Origin: Ruegeria lacuscaerulensis
GTDB lineage: Bacteria; Pseudomonadota; Alphaproteobacteria; Rhodobacterales; Rhodobacteraceae
Direction: 5' to 3'
Assembly (NCBI RefSeq): GCF_013031245.1
Contig: NZ_WPZL01000004.1
Coordinates: 186,001 to 250,000, forward strand
DNA length: 64,000 nt
Position numbers and translations under genes: made by a program
Shown here: positions 1 through 8,648 of the stretch, in pieces
Layout: every line of letters starts with the position of its first letter
Position numbering within the stretch: position 1 is the first letter of the stretch
Notes under the pieces: generated by a model
Told to the model about the DNA's origin: nothing
The model's database searches: none
What the model saw: only the letters and a program-made list of their open reading frames with translations

Positions 1-1028
1 CGCGCAGCACCTGTCAGCGTCGCCATTGAGATCACCAGGTCCGGTTCCCCCTCAGCCGCCAAAGCCAACGCATCGGCCAGCACCAGCCGCCCCTCGGCAT
101 CGGTGTTGTTGATCTCAACCGTCAGACCCTTGCGTGAAGTCAGGATGTCGCCGGGTCGAAACGCATTCCCTGCAACCGAGTTCTCAACCGCCGGTATCAG
201 TACCCGCAGTTGCACCGGTAGCTTCAGCGCCATGATCATCCGTGCCAGACCCAGCACATTCGCCGCGCCACCCATGTCCTTTTTCATCAAAGCCATCGAG
301 TTGCCCGGTTTCAGGTTCAGCCCGCCGGTATCAAAACAGACCCCCTTGCCGACCAGCGTCAGTTTCGGACCAGTACCGCCCCAGTTCATATCGATCAGAC
401 GCGGTTGCTGCGCGGCGGCGCGACCAACCGCATGGATCATTGGGAAATTCTGATCCAACAGGGCCTCTCCGCAGATGACTTCGCAGGACGCTCCAAATTT
501 CCGGCCCAGTGCCTCGGCGGCAGCCTGTAACTGCTCTGGCCCCATGTCCGAGGTGGGCGTGTTGACCAGATCACGGGTCAGGGCCTCGGCATTGGCCAGG
601 ACTTCGATCCGGGCGGCATCTATGCCTTCGGGTGCAGTCAGACGAGCCTTTGCCGGGGATTGACTGGCATAGTGGTCAAACGCATAGCCGGTCAGAAGCC
701 AGCCCAGGCATTCGGTGTCCAGCACGTCATCGGGCACGCCCGAAGCGATGGTGTACACCCCTTCGGGCAGCGCTTCGGCTGCCGCGGCCAGCGGGAACCG
801 CTTGCGCGCGCGACTGGAGGGTTCGCCGTAACCTGCCAATGCGTGTGTCAGAACACCCTCGGGGCCGGGGATCAGCACGACCTGACCCATCGCGCCGGTG
901 AACCCGCTGGCCCTGACCCAGGATACGACCTGATCCGGCTGGCCGCTCAACCAGTCGTCAAGATCGGATTGCGCGATGACATGCAACGACACAGAGGGCT
1001 CGGATGGTGAAGCGAAGGACAGAGTCAT
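1..1028 (-). CDS. Leucyl aminopeptidase family protein (M17), C-terminus cut by window edge
   Basis: Cytosolic two-metal aminopeptidase that removes N-terminal residues from peptides. About 342 residues are present and the gene runs off the left edge, so roughly the last quarter is missing. The M17 catalytic domain is clear: VGKGVCFDTGG near residue 224 holds the metal-binding Lys and Asp, KKDMGG follows, and NTDAEGRLVLADAL near residue 306 holds the metal-binding Asp and Glu. The ATG at 1028 is the first plausible start and gives the usual divergent N-terminal domain. It lies 63 bp downstream of the small gene at 1092-1481 on the same strand, so the two may be cotranscribed. PepA and PepB subfamilies cannot be separated without the C-terminus. 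Confidence 0.93.
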   Translation of the reverse strand, partial: MTLSFASPSEPSVSLHVIAQSDLDDWLSGQPDQVVSWVRASGFTGAMGQVVLIPGPEGVLTHALAGYGEPSSRARKRFPLAAAAEALPEGVYTIASGVPDDVLDTECLGWLLTGYAFDHYASQSPAKARLTAPEGIDAARIEVLANAEALTRDLVNTPTSDMGPEQLQAAAEALGRKFGASCEVICGEALLDQNFPMIHAVGRAAAQQPRLIDMNWGGTGPKLTLVGKGVCFDTGGLNLKPGNSMALMKKDMGGAANVLGLARMIMALKLPVQLRVLIPAVENSVAGNAFRPGDILTSRKGLTVEINNTDAEGRLVLADALALAAEGEPDLVISMATLTGAA

Positions 1029-1091
1029 GGGCATCTCGACTGGTTCGATTTGCGCCCAGCCTAGCGGTCGTTGATCTGTCCGCAAGCCCTG

Positions 1092-1481
1092 TCAGACCGA
1101 AAGGTCCTGCTGATCCCAGATCACGGTCAGCGATTTCTCACCCACCCGGATCAGCCGCGACAGGGTGGCACCGGTGGCGACCGCATCCCCGGCGTCGACT
1201 GTCCGCGCCACATCGCCGGCAACGCGGGCCAGCGCGACCATCCCGATCTGTTCCGAGATCGCAACCAGCGAGCGCGAACACTTGCGCAGCCCCGTCCAAT
1301 CGCGCTGCCGCCAGAACCGTTCACAGTTCGACAGGCGCACGGCCAGTTCCTCGACCGTGCGGCACAGCACATCCAGTGCGTTTTTGTCGCCCAGTTGTCG
1401 GTACAACCCGTTCAACCGGTCCTGGTCCAGCCGGACGGATTCTTTATGTTCAAGCGTGATAATCTTATCCACCACATTCAC
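1092..1481 (-). CDS. Small helical protein resembling a degenerate Hpt domain
   Basis: A 129-residue, all-helical-looking protein with no signal peptide or membrane segment, starting at GTG. I do not recognise a named family with certainty. Residues 68-81 (CSRSLVAISEQIGM) match the layout of the histidine phosphotransfer motif (AHSLKGSSxxLGA), but the phospho-accepting His is replaced by Arg70. If the likeness is real it would be a non-phosphorylatable Hpt-like bundle, possibly a docking or inhibitory protein; this is inference. The M17 aminopeptidase gene follows 63 bp downstream, and the divergent carbonic anhydrase gene starts 144 bp away. The gene itself is probable (compact, same-strand neighbour, good codon use); the function is open. 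Confidence 0.6.
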   Translation of the reverse strand: MNVVDKIITLEHKESVRLDQDRLNGLYRQLGDKNALDVLCRTVEELAVRLSNCERFWRQRDWTGLRKCSRSLVAISEQIGMVALARVAGDVARTVDAGDAVATGATLSRLIRVGEKSLTVIWDQQDLSV

Positions 1482-1625
1482 CCTAAATCTCTATGCCCCC
1501 ACGGCATAGCCCGACTTTGGCGATGAATTCCTTTGCAAAACCTTGCATCCGCGCAGGATAATCGCTCGAATTTTCTGCGAATTCGGGGTAGAGCAGCTCT
1601 CAGCGAAGAAATCAGGGACACGCAA

Positions 1626-2276
1626 ATGGATCATGCCAAACCTCTGCCGAATTATCTGGTCAAGCGGTACCACGGTTGGAAAGCCACCACTTATTCCGAA
1701 AATCAGGTCTGGTATCGTCGTCTGGCAACCGAAGGGCAGCGCCCGCGTGCGATGGTCATCTCCTGCTGCGACAGCCGGGTTCATGTCACGTCGATTTTCG
1801 GCGCTGATCAGGGCGAGTTCTTTATTCACCGCAATATTGCCAACCTCGTGCCGCCCTACGCTCCGGACGGTGACCATCATGGCACCAGCGCCGCAATCGA
1901 ATATGCGGTTACCGCGCTGAAAGTCGCACATCTGATCGTGTTGGGCCATTCGCAATGCGGCGGCGTTCAGGGTTGTATCGACATGTGCAAAGGCCAGGCG
2001 CCACAGTTGGAAGCAAAGGAAAGCTTTGTTGGCCGCTGGATGGATATCCTGAAACCGAAATACGATCTGGTTTCCGATGTCGAAGACAGCACTGATCAGG
2101 CGCGTCAGTTCGAGCGGCAGGCGGTTGTCGCTTCGCTTGAGAACCTGATGACGTTCCCCTTTGTGTCTTCCGCGGTCGAGAGTGGTTCGCTCAGCCTGCA
2201 TGGTCTGTGGACCGATATCGGCGAAGGCGGGCTGCAATGTTATGACCCGCAGGAAAAGAAATTCGTGGTGGTCTGA
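1626..2276 (+). CDS. Beta-class carbonic anhydrase
   Basis: Cytosolic zinc enzyme interconverting CO2 and bicarbonate, which supplies bicarbonate to carboxylases. The 216-residue product has the beta-CA signature: Cys47-x-Asp49-Ser-Arg51 (CCDSR) and His108-x-x-Cys111 (GHSQCGG) form the zinc site and the Asp-Arg dyad. An in-frame start at 1533 exists, but the ATG at 1626 sits about 7 nt after AGGGACA and gives the typical N-terminus (MDHAKPLPNYL), so it is preferred. The gene is transcribed alone and ends in a clear Rho-independent terminator at 2301-2340. Confidence 0.95.
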   Translation: MDHAKPLPNYLVKRYHGWKATTYSENQVWYRRLATEGQRPRAMVISCCDSRVHVTSIFGADQGEFFIHRNIANLVPPYAPDGDHHGTSAAIEYAVTALKVAHLIVLGHSQCGGVQGCIDMCKGQAPQLEAKESFVGRWMDILKPKYDLVSDVEDSTDQARQFERQAVVASLENLMTFPFVSSAVESGSLSLHGLWTDIGEGGLQCYDPQEKKFVVV

Positions 2277-2300
2277 GCCACTCAGACGTTCCGCAAAAAC

Positions 2301-2340
2301 AAAGGCGTGGGATCAGGTCTCTGATTCTGCGCCTTTTTTT
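2301..2340 (+). terminator. Rho-independent terminator of the carbonic anhydrase gene
   Basis: AAAGGCG pairs with CGCCTTT and, inside that, GGATCAG pairs with CTGATTC (one G-T pair) around a GTCT loop. A seven-T run ends at 2340. It lies 25 bp after the carbonic anhydrase stop codon. Confidence 0.85.
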
Positions 2341-2380
2341 GCTATAGTCACTGCGTTTTTCTTAGGATCAGGAGCGCGTG

Positions 2381-2917
2381 ATGCGATTCATTAAACGCAT
2401 TCTTCTTATTCTGTTTACGCTTGTTCTGGTGCTGATCGGGGTTTCTTACCTGTTGCCCGGCAAGGCCGAAGTGTCCCGTAATATCACTATCGATGCGCCG
2501 GCCAGCGCAATCTTTCCCTACGTAAATTCCATGCAGGAGACCGAGAAATGGTCTCCCTGGCTGGCGCGAGACCCTGAGACCAAGCTGTCCTATAGCGGAC
2601 CCGAGGCTGGTGTGGGCAATACTCTGAGATGGAGTTCGGAGCACCGGGAGGTCGGATCAGGGACGCAGGAAATCGTTGAAAGCGTCCCCGATCAGATGGT
2701 CAAAACCGCTCTGGATTTCGGTCAGATGGGCACCGCTTCGGCATCGTTCACGCTGACACCCGAAGGGGACCAGACGCAGGTGACATGGGGGTTCGATTCC
2801 GACCTTGGACTCAACCCGATGTCCCGCTGGATGGGGCTGATGATGGATAAATGGGTCGGAGGCGACTATGAGCGCGGTCTTTCCAAACTGAAGGCCCTGG
2901 TTGAAACTGGCCAATAA
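2381..2917 (+). CDS. Membrane-anchored SRPBCC (polyketide cyclase-like) protein
   Basis: A 178-residue protein with one N-terminal membrane segment (about residues 4-22, LLILFTLVLVLIGVSYLL) followed by an SRPBCC/START-like ligand-binding fold. The start of that fold shows the typical pattern V-x-R-x-I-x-I-x-A-P-x-x-x-I-F-P-Y-V-N and later W-S-P-W. The ATG at 2381 is used: GGAG lies 6 nt upstream, whereas the GTG three bases earlier is less well spaced. Such proteins bind a hydrophobic ligand in a helix-grip cavity; the ligand is unknown. The gene is convergent with the EEP-family gene 38 bp downstream. Confidence 0.8.
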   Translation: MRFIKRILLILFTLVLVLIGVSYLLPGKAEVSRNITIDAPASAIFPYVNSMQETEKWSPWLARDPETKLSYSGPEAGVGNTLRWSSEHREVGSGTQEIVESVPDQMVKTALDFGQMGTASASFTLTPEGDQTQVTWGFDSDLGLNPMSRWMGLMMDKWVGGDYERGLSKLKALVETGQ

Positions 2918-2954
2918 GGTATCAGCGCGGTCACAAAAACCGGACACCCGACTT

Positions 2955-3884
2955 TCAGGGCAGGCTGATACGGGCTTTGATCCCCAAGTGATCGGATCCC
3001 ATGAACGGGCGCAGTTCCGCAGTGCCGGTCGTGCCTTTGGGAACAAGAAGGTTGTCAATTGGCATGGGCAGCATCCAACTGCCACGGTTGTGCGTGTTCA
3101 GCGCCGGGCCGAAGACCTGATTATCGGCAGCGGATCCGATGCGGCGCACGCTGCTGCCCCAATGAACCATATTGAAATCGCCCGCGATCAAAACCGGCCC
3201 TTCCAATTGTTCGATGTGCCTTGCAATTCTCTTGCTTTGTTCGAACTGCTCATACGGGTAGGGCCAGTTGAGGTGAACGGACACTACCCAGACGGGCTGC
3301 TTGTCCGGGCCGACTACCTGAAGCCCTACCAAACCAAGCCCATGCAGGCAGAATTCCGTTCCTTCGACAACAGGTAAGGTTGTCAGGATTGCAACATTCT
3401 GCTCGGGTCGAAACTCGCAAATCGCCGATCTCGGATAATGGTCAAACAGGTTGCTCATATATTCCTGATTGTGGCTGGACACTTCCTGCAGGGTCACAAT
3501 TTCGGCGTTTGACTGAAGGATGTCGTCTGCAAGCGGATACCGCGGCCAGGCCTTGGACATCAGGTTCTTTTGGTACAGCGTGACGCACGTATCGTCGCAA
3601 TCATCGGATGCGGGTATGAACCCGGCCGCGACGGAACCCACCGCAATCATTGCAAAAACCAGAGAAGCCAGTGCAAAACCTCTGGCGTGCACCGCCAAAA
3701 GGATCACGGCAAACAAAACCAACAGAACCCCGACCTGCGGTCGCATGAGCGCGATCGAATCCCCGGGCGCAAAATACCGCCCGGTGAACCCAAAGATCAC
3801 CAACACCATCAATAAGACTGCGCACCCCGCGATAACGGTTTGCGCAAACTTGTTTCTGGTCGCGAAACGCACGATCTGCCTCAA
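2955..3884 (-). CDS. Membrane-anchored endonuclease/exonuclease/phosphatase (EEP) family protein
   Basis: A 309-residue protein with three hydrophobic segments (about residues 15-34, 50-65 and 70-90), then an EEP catalytic domain placed outside the cytoplasm. Metal and catalytic motifs are present: Glu134 in LQEV, SVHL near 202, GDFN at 235-238, Asp277 (PIDNLL) and SDH at 297-299. The family covers DNase I-like nucleases, sphingomyelinases and phosphoinositide phosphatases, and the periplasmic location favours a phosphodiesterase on lipid or extracellular nucleic acid; the substrate is not evident. The only start ahead of the first membrane segment is the TTG at 3884. A second, edge-truncated EEP gene lies at 63359-64000. 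Confidence 0.82.
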   Translation of the reverse strand: MRQIVRFATRNKFAQTVIAGCAVLLMVLVIFGFTGRYFAPGDSIALMRPQVGVLLVLFAVILLAVHARGFALASLVFAMIAVGSVAAGFIPASDDCDDTCVTLYQKNLMSKAWPRYPLADDILQSNAEIVTLQEVSSHNQEYMSNLFDHYPRSAICEFRPEQNVAILTTLPVVEGTEFCLHGLGLVGLQVVGPDKQPVWVVSVHLNWPYPYEQFEQSKRIARHIEQLEGPVLIAGDFNMVHWGSSVRRIGSAADNQVFGPALNTHNRGSWMLPMPIDNLLVPKGTTGTAELRPFMGSDHLGIKARISLP

Positions 3885-4119
3885 TCTTCTGCCTGCTGCT
3901 TCAATTAATCCCTAATTAACACATTTCCACCAGAGACCCTATGGACTCACGATACAATGCAGAACTGTTTGATGTCAGCCGACAGGCCAACTGCTACACA
4001 AAACCGGATATCTGTTCAGAATCGATCGCATCACTCCTGACCACTGGGTGCTCGATCGCGTCGGTTCGTCCAGCACCATCGTCTCGCGTGGTTTAGTCTC
4101 CAGATGGAAGGTTTCGGCG

Positions 4120-4995
4120 CTAACCCACGCGGGTCAATTTCAACGGCCAACTGGCTTCGTAGGTGCGTATGTTCTCGGACCGGGCGACGGACAGAACATC
4201 CGCGGGTATACGCTCGGCCACAAGAACGCCGTCCAGCCTGCCATGAGCGAAACCGTCCTTCTTGCCAAGCGCGAGCAGATAATCAGTTACCTGATGCACG
4301 GCAGCTGGTTTGGCTTCGGCACGTTTCAATTCAATAACTAACCAGTCGCCGGTCACCCGGTCGCGGGCGAGTATGTCGACCCGTCGGGAATTCAGACCCC
4401 CGTCTAACGGAAACTCGTCCTGAAAAACGTCGTATCGAGCCCCCCATGGCGTTCTTGACCAGTTCGTGAGTATTTCGCGCTGAATGACATATTCAGTAGT
4501 GAAGCCATCACCTTCATGTGTCTTTCTGTTGAGGGCGAGAACCGAGTGATCAAAGTCTGAAAGCAATCTGAGCGTTGGGATGACCAGATCACGCGCAACA
4601 ACGAGGTGGCCCGCCGTCCTGTTGCGCTTTTCAAAGTCAAAGGGAATTCCCGCCGAGATAAACTGCTCATGGTACTTTCCATTAAAGACCGCATGGCCAA
4701 AATCTCCACGCCCGGCATGAAACGTATCGATGGCAAGCGACCATTGGTCTCCTCGCTCTGGCGAAAACGCCAGATAAACGACACCTCTTGTGTTTGGCCA
4801 ACGTGCTTTCCGGCGGGGATGATCATTACGGATCATGCAGGTCAATCCGCTGGAAAGAGCCGTCTCAATCACCTGCTTGACTGGCGGAGTAAGGCGCCAG
4901 TTCCGCGCGACATATGCTTCGCCGAATTGTTGAACCAAGAGACCGCTTTCGACCTCTTCAATACTGAGTCCGATTGAAAAGGTTGCTTGCGTCAT
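4120..4995 (-). CDS. PD-(D/E)XK nuclease-like protein (NucS/DUF91-type C-terminal domain)
   Basis: A 291-residue protein. The C-terminal third carries a restriction-endonuclease fold signature: RRVDILARD with Asp207, a hairpin, IELK with Glu222 and Lys224, then Gln235 in a helix ending DYLLAL. This order (D, E-x-K, Q) is that of the NucS/DUF91 branch of PD-(D/E)XK nucleases. The first 190 residues include a basic stretch (about 57-66, NDHPRRKARW) and match no family I recognise. There is no methyltransferase, helicase or other restriction partner beside it, so it is a solitary nuclease; repair or defence are both possible. The strong asd terminator (5087-5118) isolates it from the gene upstream. 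Local sequence is less G+C-rich than its neighbours, which is compatible with transfer. Confidence 0.7.
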   Translation of the reverse strand: MTQATFSIGLSIEEVESGLLVQQFGEAYVARNWRLTPPVKQVIETALSSGLTCMIRNDHPRRKARWPNTRGVVYLAFSPERGDQWSLAIDTFHAGRGDFGHAVFNGKYHEQFISAGIPFDFEKRNRTAGHLVVARDLVIPTLRLLSDFDHSVLALNRKTHEGDGFTTEYVIQREILTNWSRTPWGARYDVFQDEFPLDGGLNSRRVDILARDRVTGDWLVIELKRAEAKPAAVHQVTDYLLALGKKDGFAHGRLDGVLVAERIPADVLSVARSENIRTYEASWPLKLTRVG

Positions 4996-5086
4996 GATCG
5001 TTCTCGTCTGGTCTTGCGCGCAGAATACTGACAGGGGGGCGGGATGGCCATCCCGGTTTCGAAGGGCGTTAGGTCAAACGACGCGC

Positions 5087-5118
5087 AAAAAAAACCCCGC
5101 CAGTTGGTAGGCGGGGTT
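5087..5118 (-). terminator. Rho-independent terminator of asd
   Basis: Read on the minus strand, AACCCCGCC pairs with GGCGGGGTT around an 8-nt loop and is followed by a run of eight T (plus-strand A at 5087-5094). It begins 26 bp after the asd stop codon. Confidence 0.93.
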
Positions 5119-5143
5119 CTTGCGTTTTTGGATTTTTACGACT

Positions 5144-6166
5144 TCAGCCCTTTTTCAGAACCTCACGGCCCAGCAGTTCCGCGATCTGGACGGCGTTGAG
5201 GGCCGCGCCCTTACGCAGGTTGTCCGAGACGCACCACAGGTTCAGACCGTTTTCCACGGTCGAGTCCTGACGAATGCGGCTGATGAAGGTGGCGAAGTCG
5301 CCCGCGCATTCAATCGGCGAGACGTAGCCGCCGGGTTCGCGTTTATCGATCACCATGATGCCCGGTGCTTCGCGCAGGATGTCGCGGGCTTCGTCTTCGT
5401 CCAAAAACTCCTCGAATTCGATGTTCACAGCCTCGGAGTGGCCAACGAAGACGGGAACGCGCACGCAGGTTGCGGTGACCTTGATCGACGGGTCGACGAT
5501 CTTTTTCGTCTCAACAACCATCTTCCACTCTTCTTTGGTCGAGCCGTCTTCCATGAAGACGTCGATCTGCGGAATGACGTTGAAGGCGATCTGTTTCTGG
5601 AACTTCTTCGGTTCAACTTCGGTGGTGGGGTTGTAGACGGCTTTGGTCTGATCCCACAGCTCATCCATCCCTTCTTTGCCGGCGCCGGAAACCGACTGAT
5701 AGGTCGACACGACGACGCGCTTGATCCGGGCGCGGTCATGCAGCGGCTTCAGCGCGACAACCATCTGCGCGGTCGAACAGTTGGGGTTGGCGATGATGTT
5801 CTTGTTTTTATAGTCGTGGATCGCCTGCGGGTTGCATTCGGGCACGATCAGCGGGATGTCCGGATCGTAGCGGTAGAGCGATGAGTTATCGATTACCACA
5901 CAGCCGGCCGCAGCCGCCTTGGGGGCGTACACCTTGGTCGCCTCGGAACCCACGGCAAACAGCGCCATGTCCCAGCCGGTGAAATCGAAAGTGTCCAGGT
6001 CCTTGGTAGTGAGTGTCGTGTCGCCAAAGCTAACCTCGGTGCCCAGCGACCGACGGCTTGCCAGGGCGGCAAGTTCATCGACGGGGAACTGGCGCTCCGC
6101 CAGGATGTTCAGCATTTCGCGGCCCACGTTACCCGTGGCGCCGACGACTACGACGCGATAGCCCAT
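5144..6166 (-). CDS. asd: Aspartate-semialdehyde dehydrogenase
   Basis: Reduces L-aspartyl-4-phosphate to L-aspartate-4-semialdehyde with NADPH, the branch point to lysine/diaminopimelate, methionine and threonine. The length of 340 residues is normal. The N-terminal Rossmann motif is GATGNVG (9-15), the active-site nucleophile is Cys130 in NPNCST, and the general base is His243 in VFVGHSE. The start at 6166 has GGAG 7 nt upstream; an out-of-frame ATG lies just before it. The gene is monocistronic, with the terminator at 5087-5118. Confidence 0.97.
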   Translation of the reverse strand: MGYRVVVVGATGNVGREMLNILAERQFPVDELAALASRRSLGTEVSFGDTTLTTKDLDTFDFTGWDMALFAVGSEATKVYAPKAAAAGCVVIDNSSLYRYDPDIPLIVPECNPQAIHDYKNKNIIANPNCSTAQMVVALKPLHDRARIKRVVVSTYQSVSGAGKEGMDELWDQTKAVYNPTTEVEPKKFQKQIAFNVIPQIDVFMEDGSTKEEWKMVVETKKIVDPSIKVTATCVRVPVFVGHSEAVNIEFEEFLDEDEARDILREAPGIMVIDKREPGGYVSPIECAGDFATFISRIRQDSTVENGLNLWCVSDNLRKGAALNAVQIAELLGREVLKKG

Positions 6167-6277
6167 TTCATGTCTCCAAAGTTAAGGACGCGCGTTCATA
6201 GCCGCGTTGCAGCGAAGAAAAAAGAGTTTTCGGGGTATATTTGCCGGAATGACGCCGATTTGACGCGGCCCAGCGGG

Positions 6278-7312
6278 TCAAGCGTCGCTCAGAAGGCGTT
6301 CATAGAGGGCAACAAGCGTTTTTGCCTCGCCATTGATGTCGAAGTTCCGCTCAACATGGGCGCGGGCGGCAGTGCCTGATCGCGCAAGGGAATCGCGGTC
6401 GGACAGCATTTCGGCGGCGGCGTTAGCCAGCGCCGGGATATCGCCAGGTTTCACCACGCGGCCCAGAGATGGGTCGGTCACGATCTCGGAAAACGCGCCG
6501 ACATCTGTGGCAACAACCGGCACGCCGCAGGCCATCGCCTCAAGCGGGGTCAGGCCAAAGCCTTCCCACCGTTGCGGAGCGATGAACAAGTCCAGAACCT
6601 GATACCATTCGGCGATCTGATCGACGGTCACTTCGGGCTTGAACAGGATGCGATCAGACAGACCTTCCTTGGTGACCTTGTCTTTCAGTTCGGCCAGGAA
6701 CACGGCGTGTTTTTCGGTGGCGCGGCCCATGATGATGCCATGGACATCGTCAAAGCGACCGCACAGATCGATCATTGTATCGACAAAGGCGTCGGTACCT
6801 TTCTGGTGCCGGATGCGGCCATAGCAGCCCAGCAGCAGACCATCCGGCAAACCCAGTCGTTGCCGAACGGCGGCTTTTTCTTTGGGTGGTGTGAAATCCT
6901 GAAGGTTGATGCCGTGCATGATCACCTGTGCGTCACGCTCCAGATACCTGGCGGTCTTGCGCGAGGTGGCGACCACCGCGTCCATCCTGTCGATCAGCCA
7001 TTTGGTATAGCCGGTATGGGCGCGTTGTGAGGCGCTGGTGAACAGTAGTTTTAACCGCAGCCGGAAGACATTGCGCAGGATCAGGCCCAGCAGCATCTCG
7101 GTATTTCGCCGCGCATGCCAGACGCGTAGGGGTTTGCGCGACAGAAAGGGTAGGCGGCCCAGCGGGATATGCGGGATGTCCGATGGCAGGCCCAGCCCCG
7201 TTGCGGCGATGTCGATCCACTGCACCTGCAGCGGTACCAGCCTGGCAATCGTTGCGGTCACACCCGAAAGTCGGCGTTTGAGATTGGGGGCAATGACGCG
7301 CGGGTCGGACAT
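6278..7312 (-). CDS. GT4-family glycosyltransferase
   Basis: A 344-residue retaining GT-B glycosyltransferase of family 4, cytosolic or membrane-peripheral. The C-terminal nucleotide-sugar domain has the E-x7-E motif Glu250 to Glu258 (EGFGLTPLE) followed by AMACGVPVVATDVG, and GRIRHQKG at 165-172 at the domain junction. The acceptor cannot be read from sequence; lipopolysaccharide core mannosyl- or glucosyltransferases are the nearest functional type. ATG with AGGAG 6 nt upstream. It lies 23 bp downstream of the MFS gene on the same strand, so the two are probably cotranscribed. Confidence 0.88.
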   Translation of the reverse strand: MSDPRVIAPNLKRRLSGVTATIARLVPLQVQWIDIAATGLGLPSDIPHIPLGRLPFLSRKPLRVWHARRNTEMLLGLILRNVFRLRLKLLFTSASQRAHTGYTKWLIDRMDAVVATSRKTARYLERDAQVIMHGINLQDFTPPKEKAAVRQRLGLPDGLLLGCYGRIRHQKGTDAFVDTMIDLCGRFDDVHGIIMGRATEKHAVFLAELKDKVTKEGLSDRILFKPEVTVDQIAEWYQVLDLFIAPQRWEGFGLTPLEAMACGVPVVATDVGAFSEIVTDPSLGRVVKPGDIPALANAAAEMLSDRDSLARSGTAARAHVERNFDINGEAKTLVALYERLLSDA

Positions 7313-7335
7313 GGATACTCCTGACGGTTACAGCA

Positions 7336-8508
7336 TCAGTCGATGCTGTCGCGGCTGAATAGGTAGATCACGCAGCCGATGGCAAGGGTGACTGCGAAAA
7401 AACCGAATATCGCTGTGTAGGGCGCGGTCGGGCTGATGTCCACTGTGGCGGCATGGATGCGGCCAGTCACGAATTGCGCGAGACCGACGCCCCCGATGCC
7501 AAAGAGGTTCAGCAGGGTCATGCCGCGTCCGACCAGATGCGACGGCACAAAGGCGCGGCCATGTGCCATGATGACCGGAAAGCTGGCCCCCATGAACCCG
7601 ATCACCGCCATCAGCACAACCGACAGCCAGACTGCGTTGTCGATCCACAGGCAAAGCAAGATCAGTGCGGTCGTGCCCAGTGCGTTGCCTCCGAAAATCA
7701 CCCATTTCCGCGTGCCCAGCATCCGGTCGAGCGGGCCGTAAGCAAAGGTCCCTGCAATCATCGCGGCCCCCATGATCAAGGTCCCAGTTCCGATCTGGGT
7801 GGTGCTGAGGCTGAATATGTCGCTCAGATACGGCCCGGCCCAAAGACCACGGGTCGCGGCGGACGGAGCATAGGCGACCAACATCAGCGGCAAGATCGCC
7901 CACAGGGCTGGTTCTTTCAGCAAATCCAGCACAGACCCTCTGTGCTCGGTCTCAACCCGTTTTGGATCGTGAACGCGGAACCAGATACCCAGCGCGATTG
8001 CGGCAGAGAAGACCGCCAGCGTCGCCATCGTGGCCCGCCATCCCATCAGCTCGACCGCCAGCGCCGTGGGGTAGGAGGCCACCAGATTGCCGACCGACCC
8101 GACGCCCAGCATGACGGCGGCCAGAGTGGCGAACCGCGCGGGCGGGTATTCGCGTGCGAAGATATAGTACGACGCCATCAGCACCGGAGAGCATCCGACC
8201 CCGATAAGCCCCATAGCGATGGCGATGTGAAAGGGCGTGGTGGCCACTGCAAACAGTGTCGCACCACCAGCACCGCCGATCATCAGCAGAACCGCTGCCG
8301 TCAGTCGCGGCCCGACCCGGTCTAGCGCCCAGCCTACCGGCAGCTGCATTGCCGCAAAGACCAGAAACCACAAGCCCGAGGCAAAGGCCAAATCTTCGGG
8401 CGTGGCGCCAATATCGCGGCCCAGATCGACGCTGAGGACGGCCAAAAAAGCACGAAAGAACTGGCTGAGCACATAGCCCAGACACAAGACCACCAGACCT
8501 GCCTTCAT
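7336..8508 (-). CDS. MFS transporter
   Basis: A 390-residue integral membrane protein with about twelve hydrophobic segments and the MFS inter-helix 2-3 motif (GWALDRVGPR, near residues 57-66). A longer reading from 8592 exists, but the extra 28 residues are charged and not membrane-like. The ATG at 8508 directly precedes the first transmembrane helix and follows a GGGGCG sequence. The substrate cannot be inferred. It is upstream of, and likely cotranscribed with, the GT4 gene. Confidence 0.85.
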   Translation of the reverse strand: MKAGLVVLCLGYVLSQFFRAFLAVLSVDLGRDIGATPEDLAFASGLWFLVFAAMQLPVGWALDRVGPRLTAAVLLMIGGAGGATLFAVATTPFHIAIAMGLIGVGCSPVLMASYYIFAREYPPARFATLAAVMLGVGSVGNLVASYPTALAVELMGWRATMATLAVFSAAIALGIWFRVHDPKRVETEHRGSVLDLLKEPALWAILPLMLVAYAPSAATRGLWAGPYLSDIFSLSTTQIGTGTLIMGAAMIAGTFAYGPLDRMLGTRKWVIFGGNALGTTALILLCLWIDNAVWLSVVLMAVIGFMGASFPVIMAHGRAFVPSHLVGRGMTLLNLFGIGGVGLAQFVTGRIHAATVDISPTAPYTAIFGFFAVTLAIGCVIYLFSRDSID

Positions 8509-8648
8509 GGAACGCCCCTTTTCCCCAATGCGCGGGAAATGCTTGGCACGTGGCAGAGTTCCGCACAAGCGCGTGCGTCGTACTGATTTCACCGGACAGC
8601 GATTACATTCGGGCTATCATTGTTGTAACCGACCACCCCGAGGTGACA

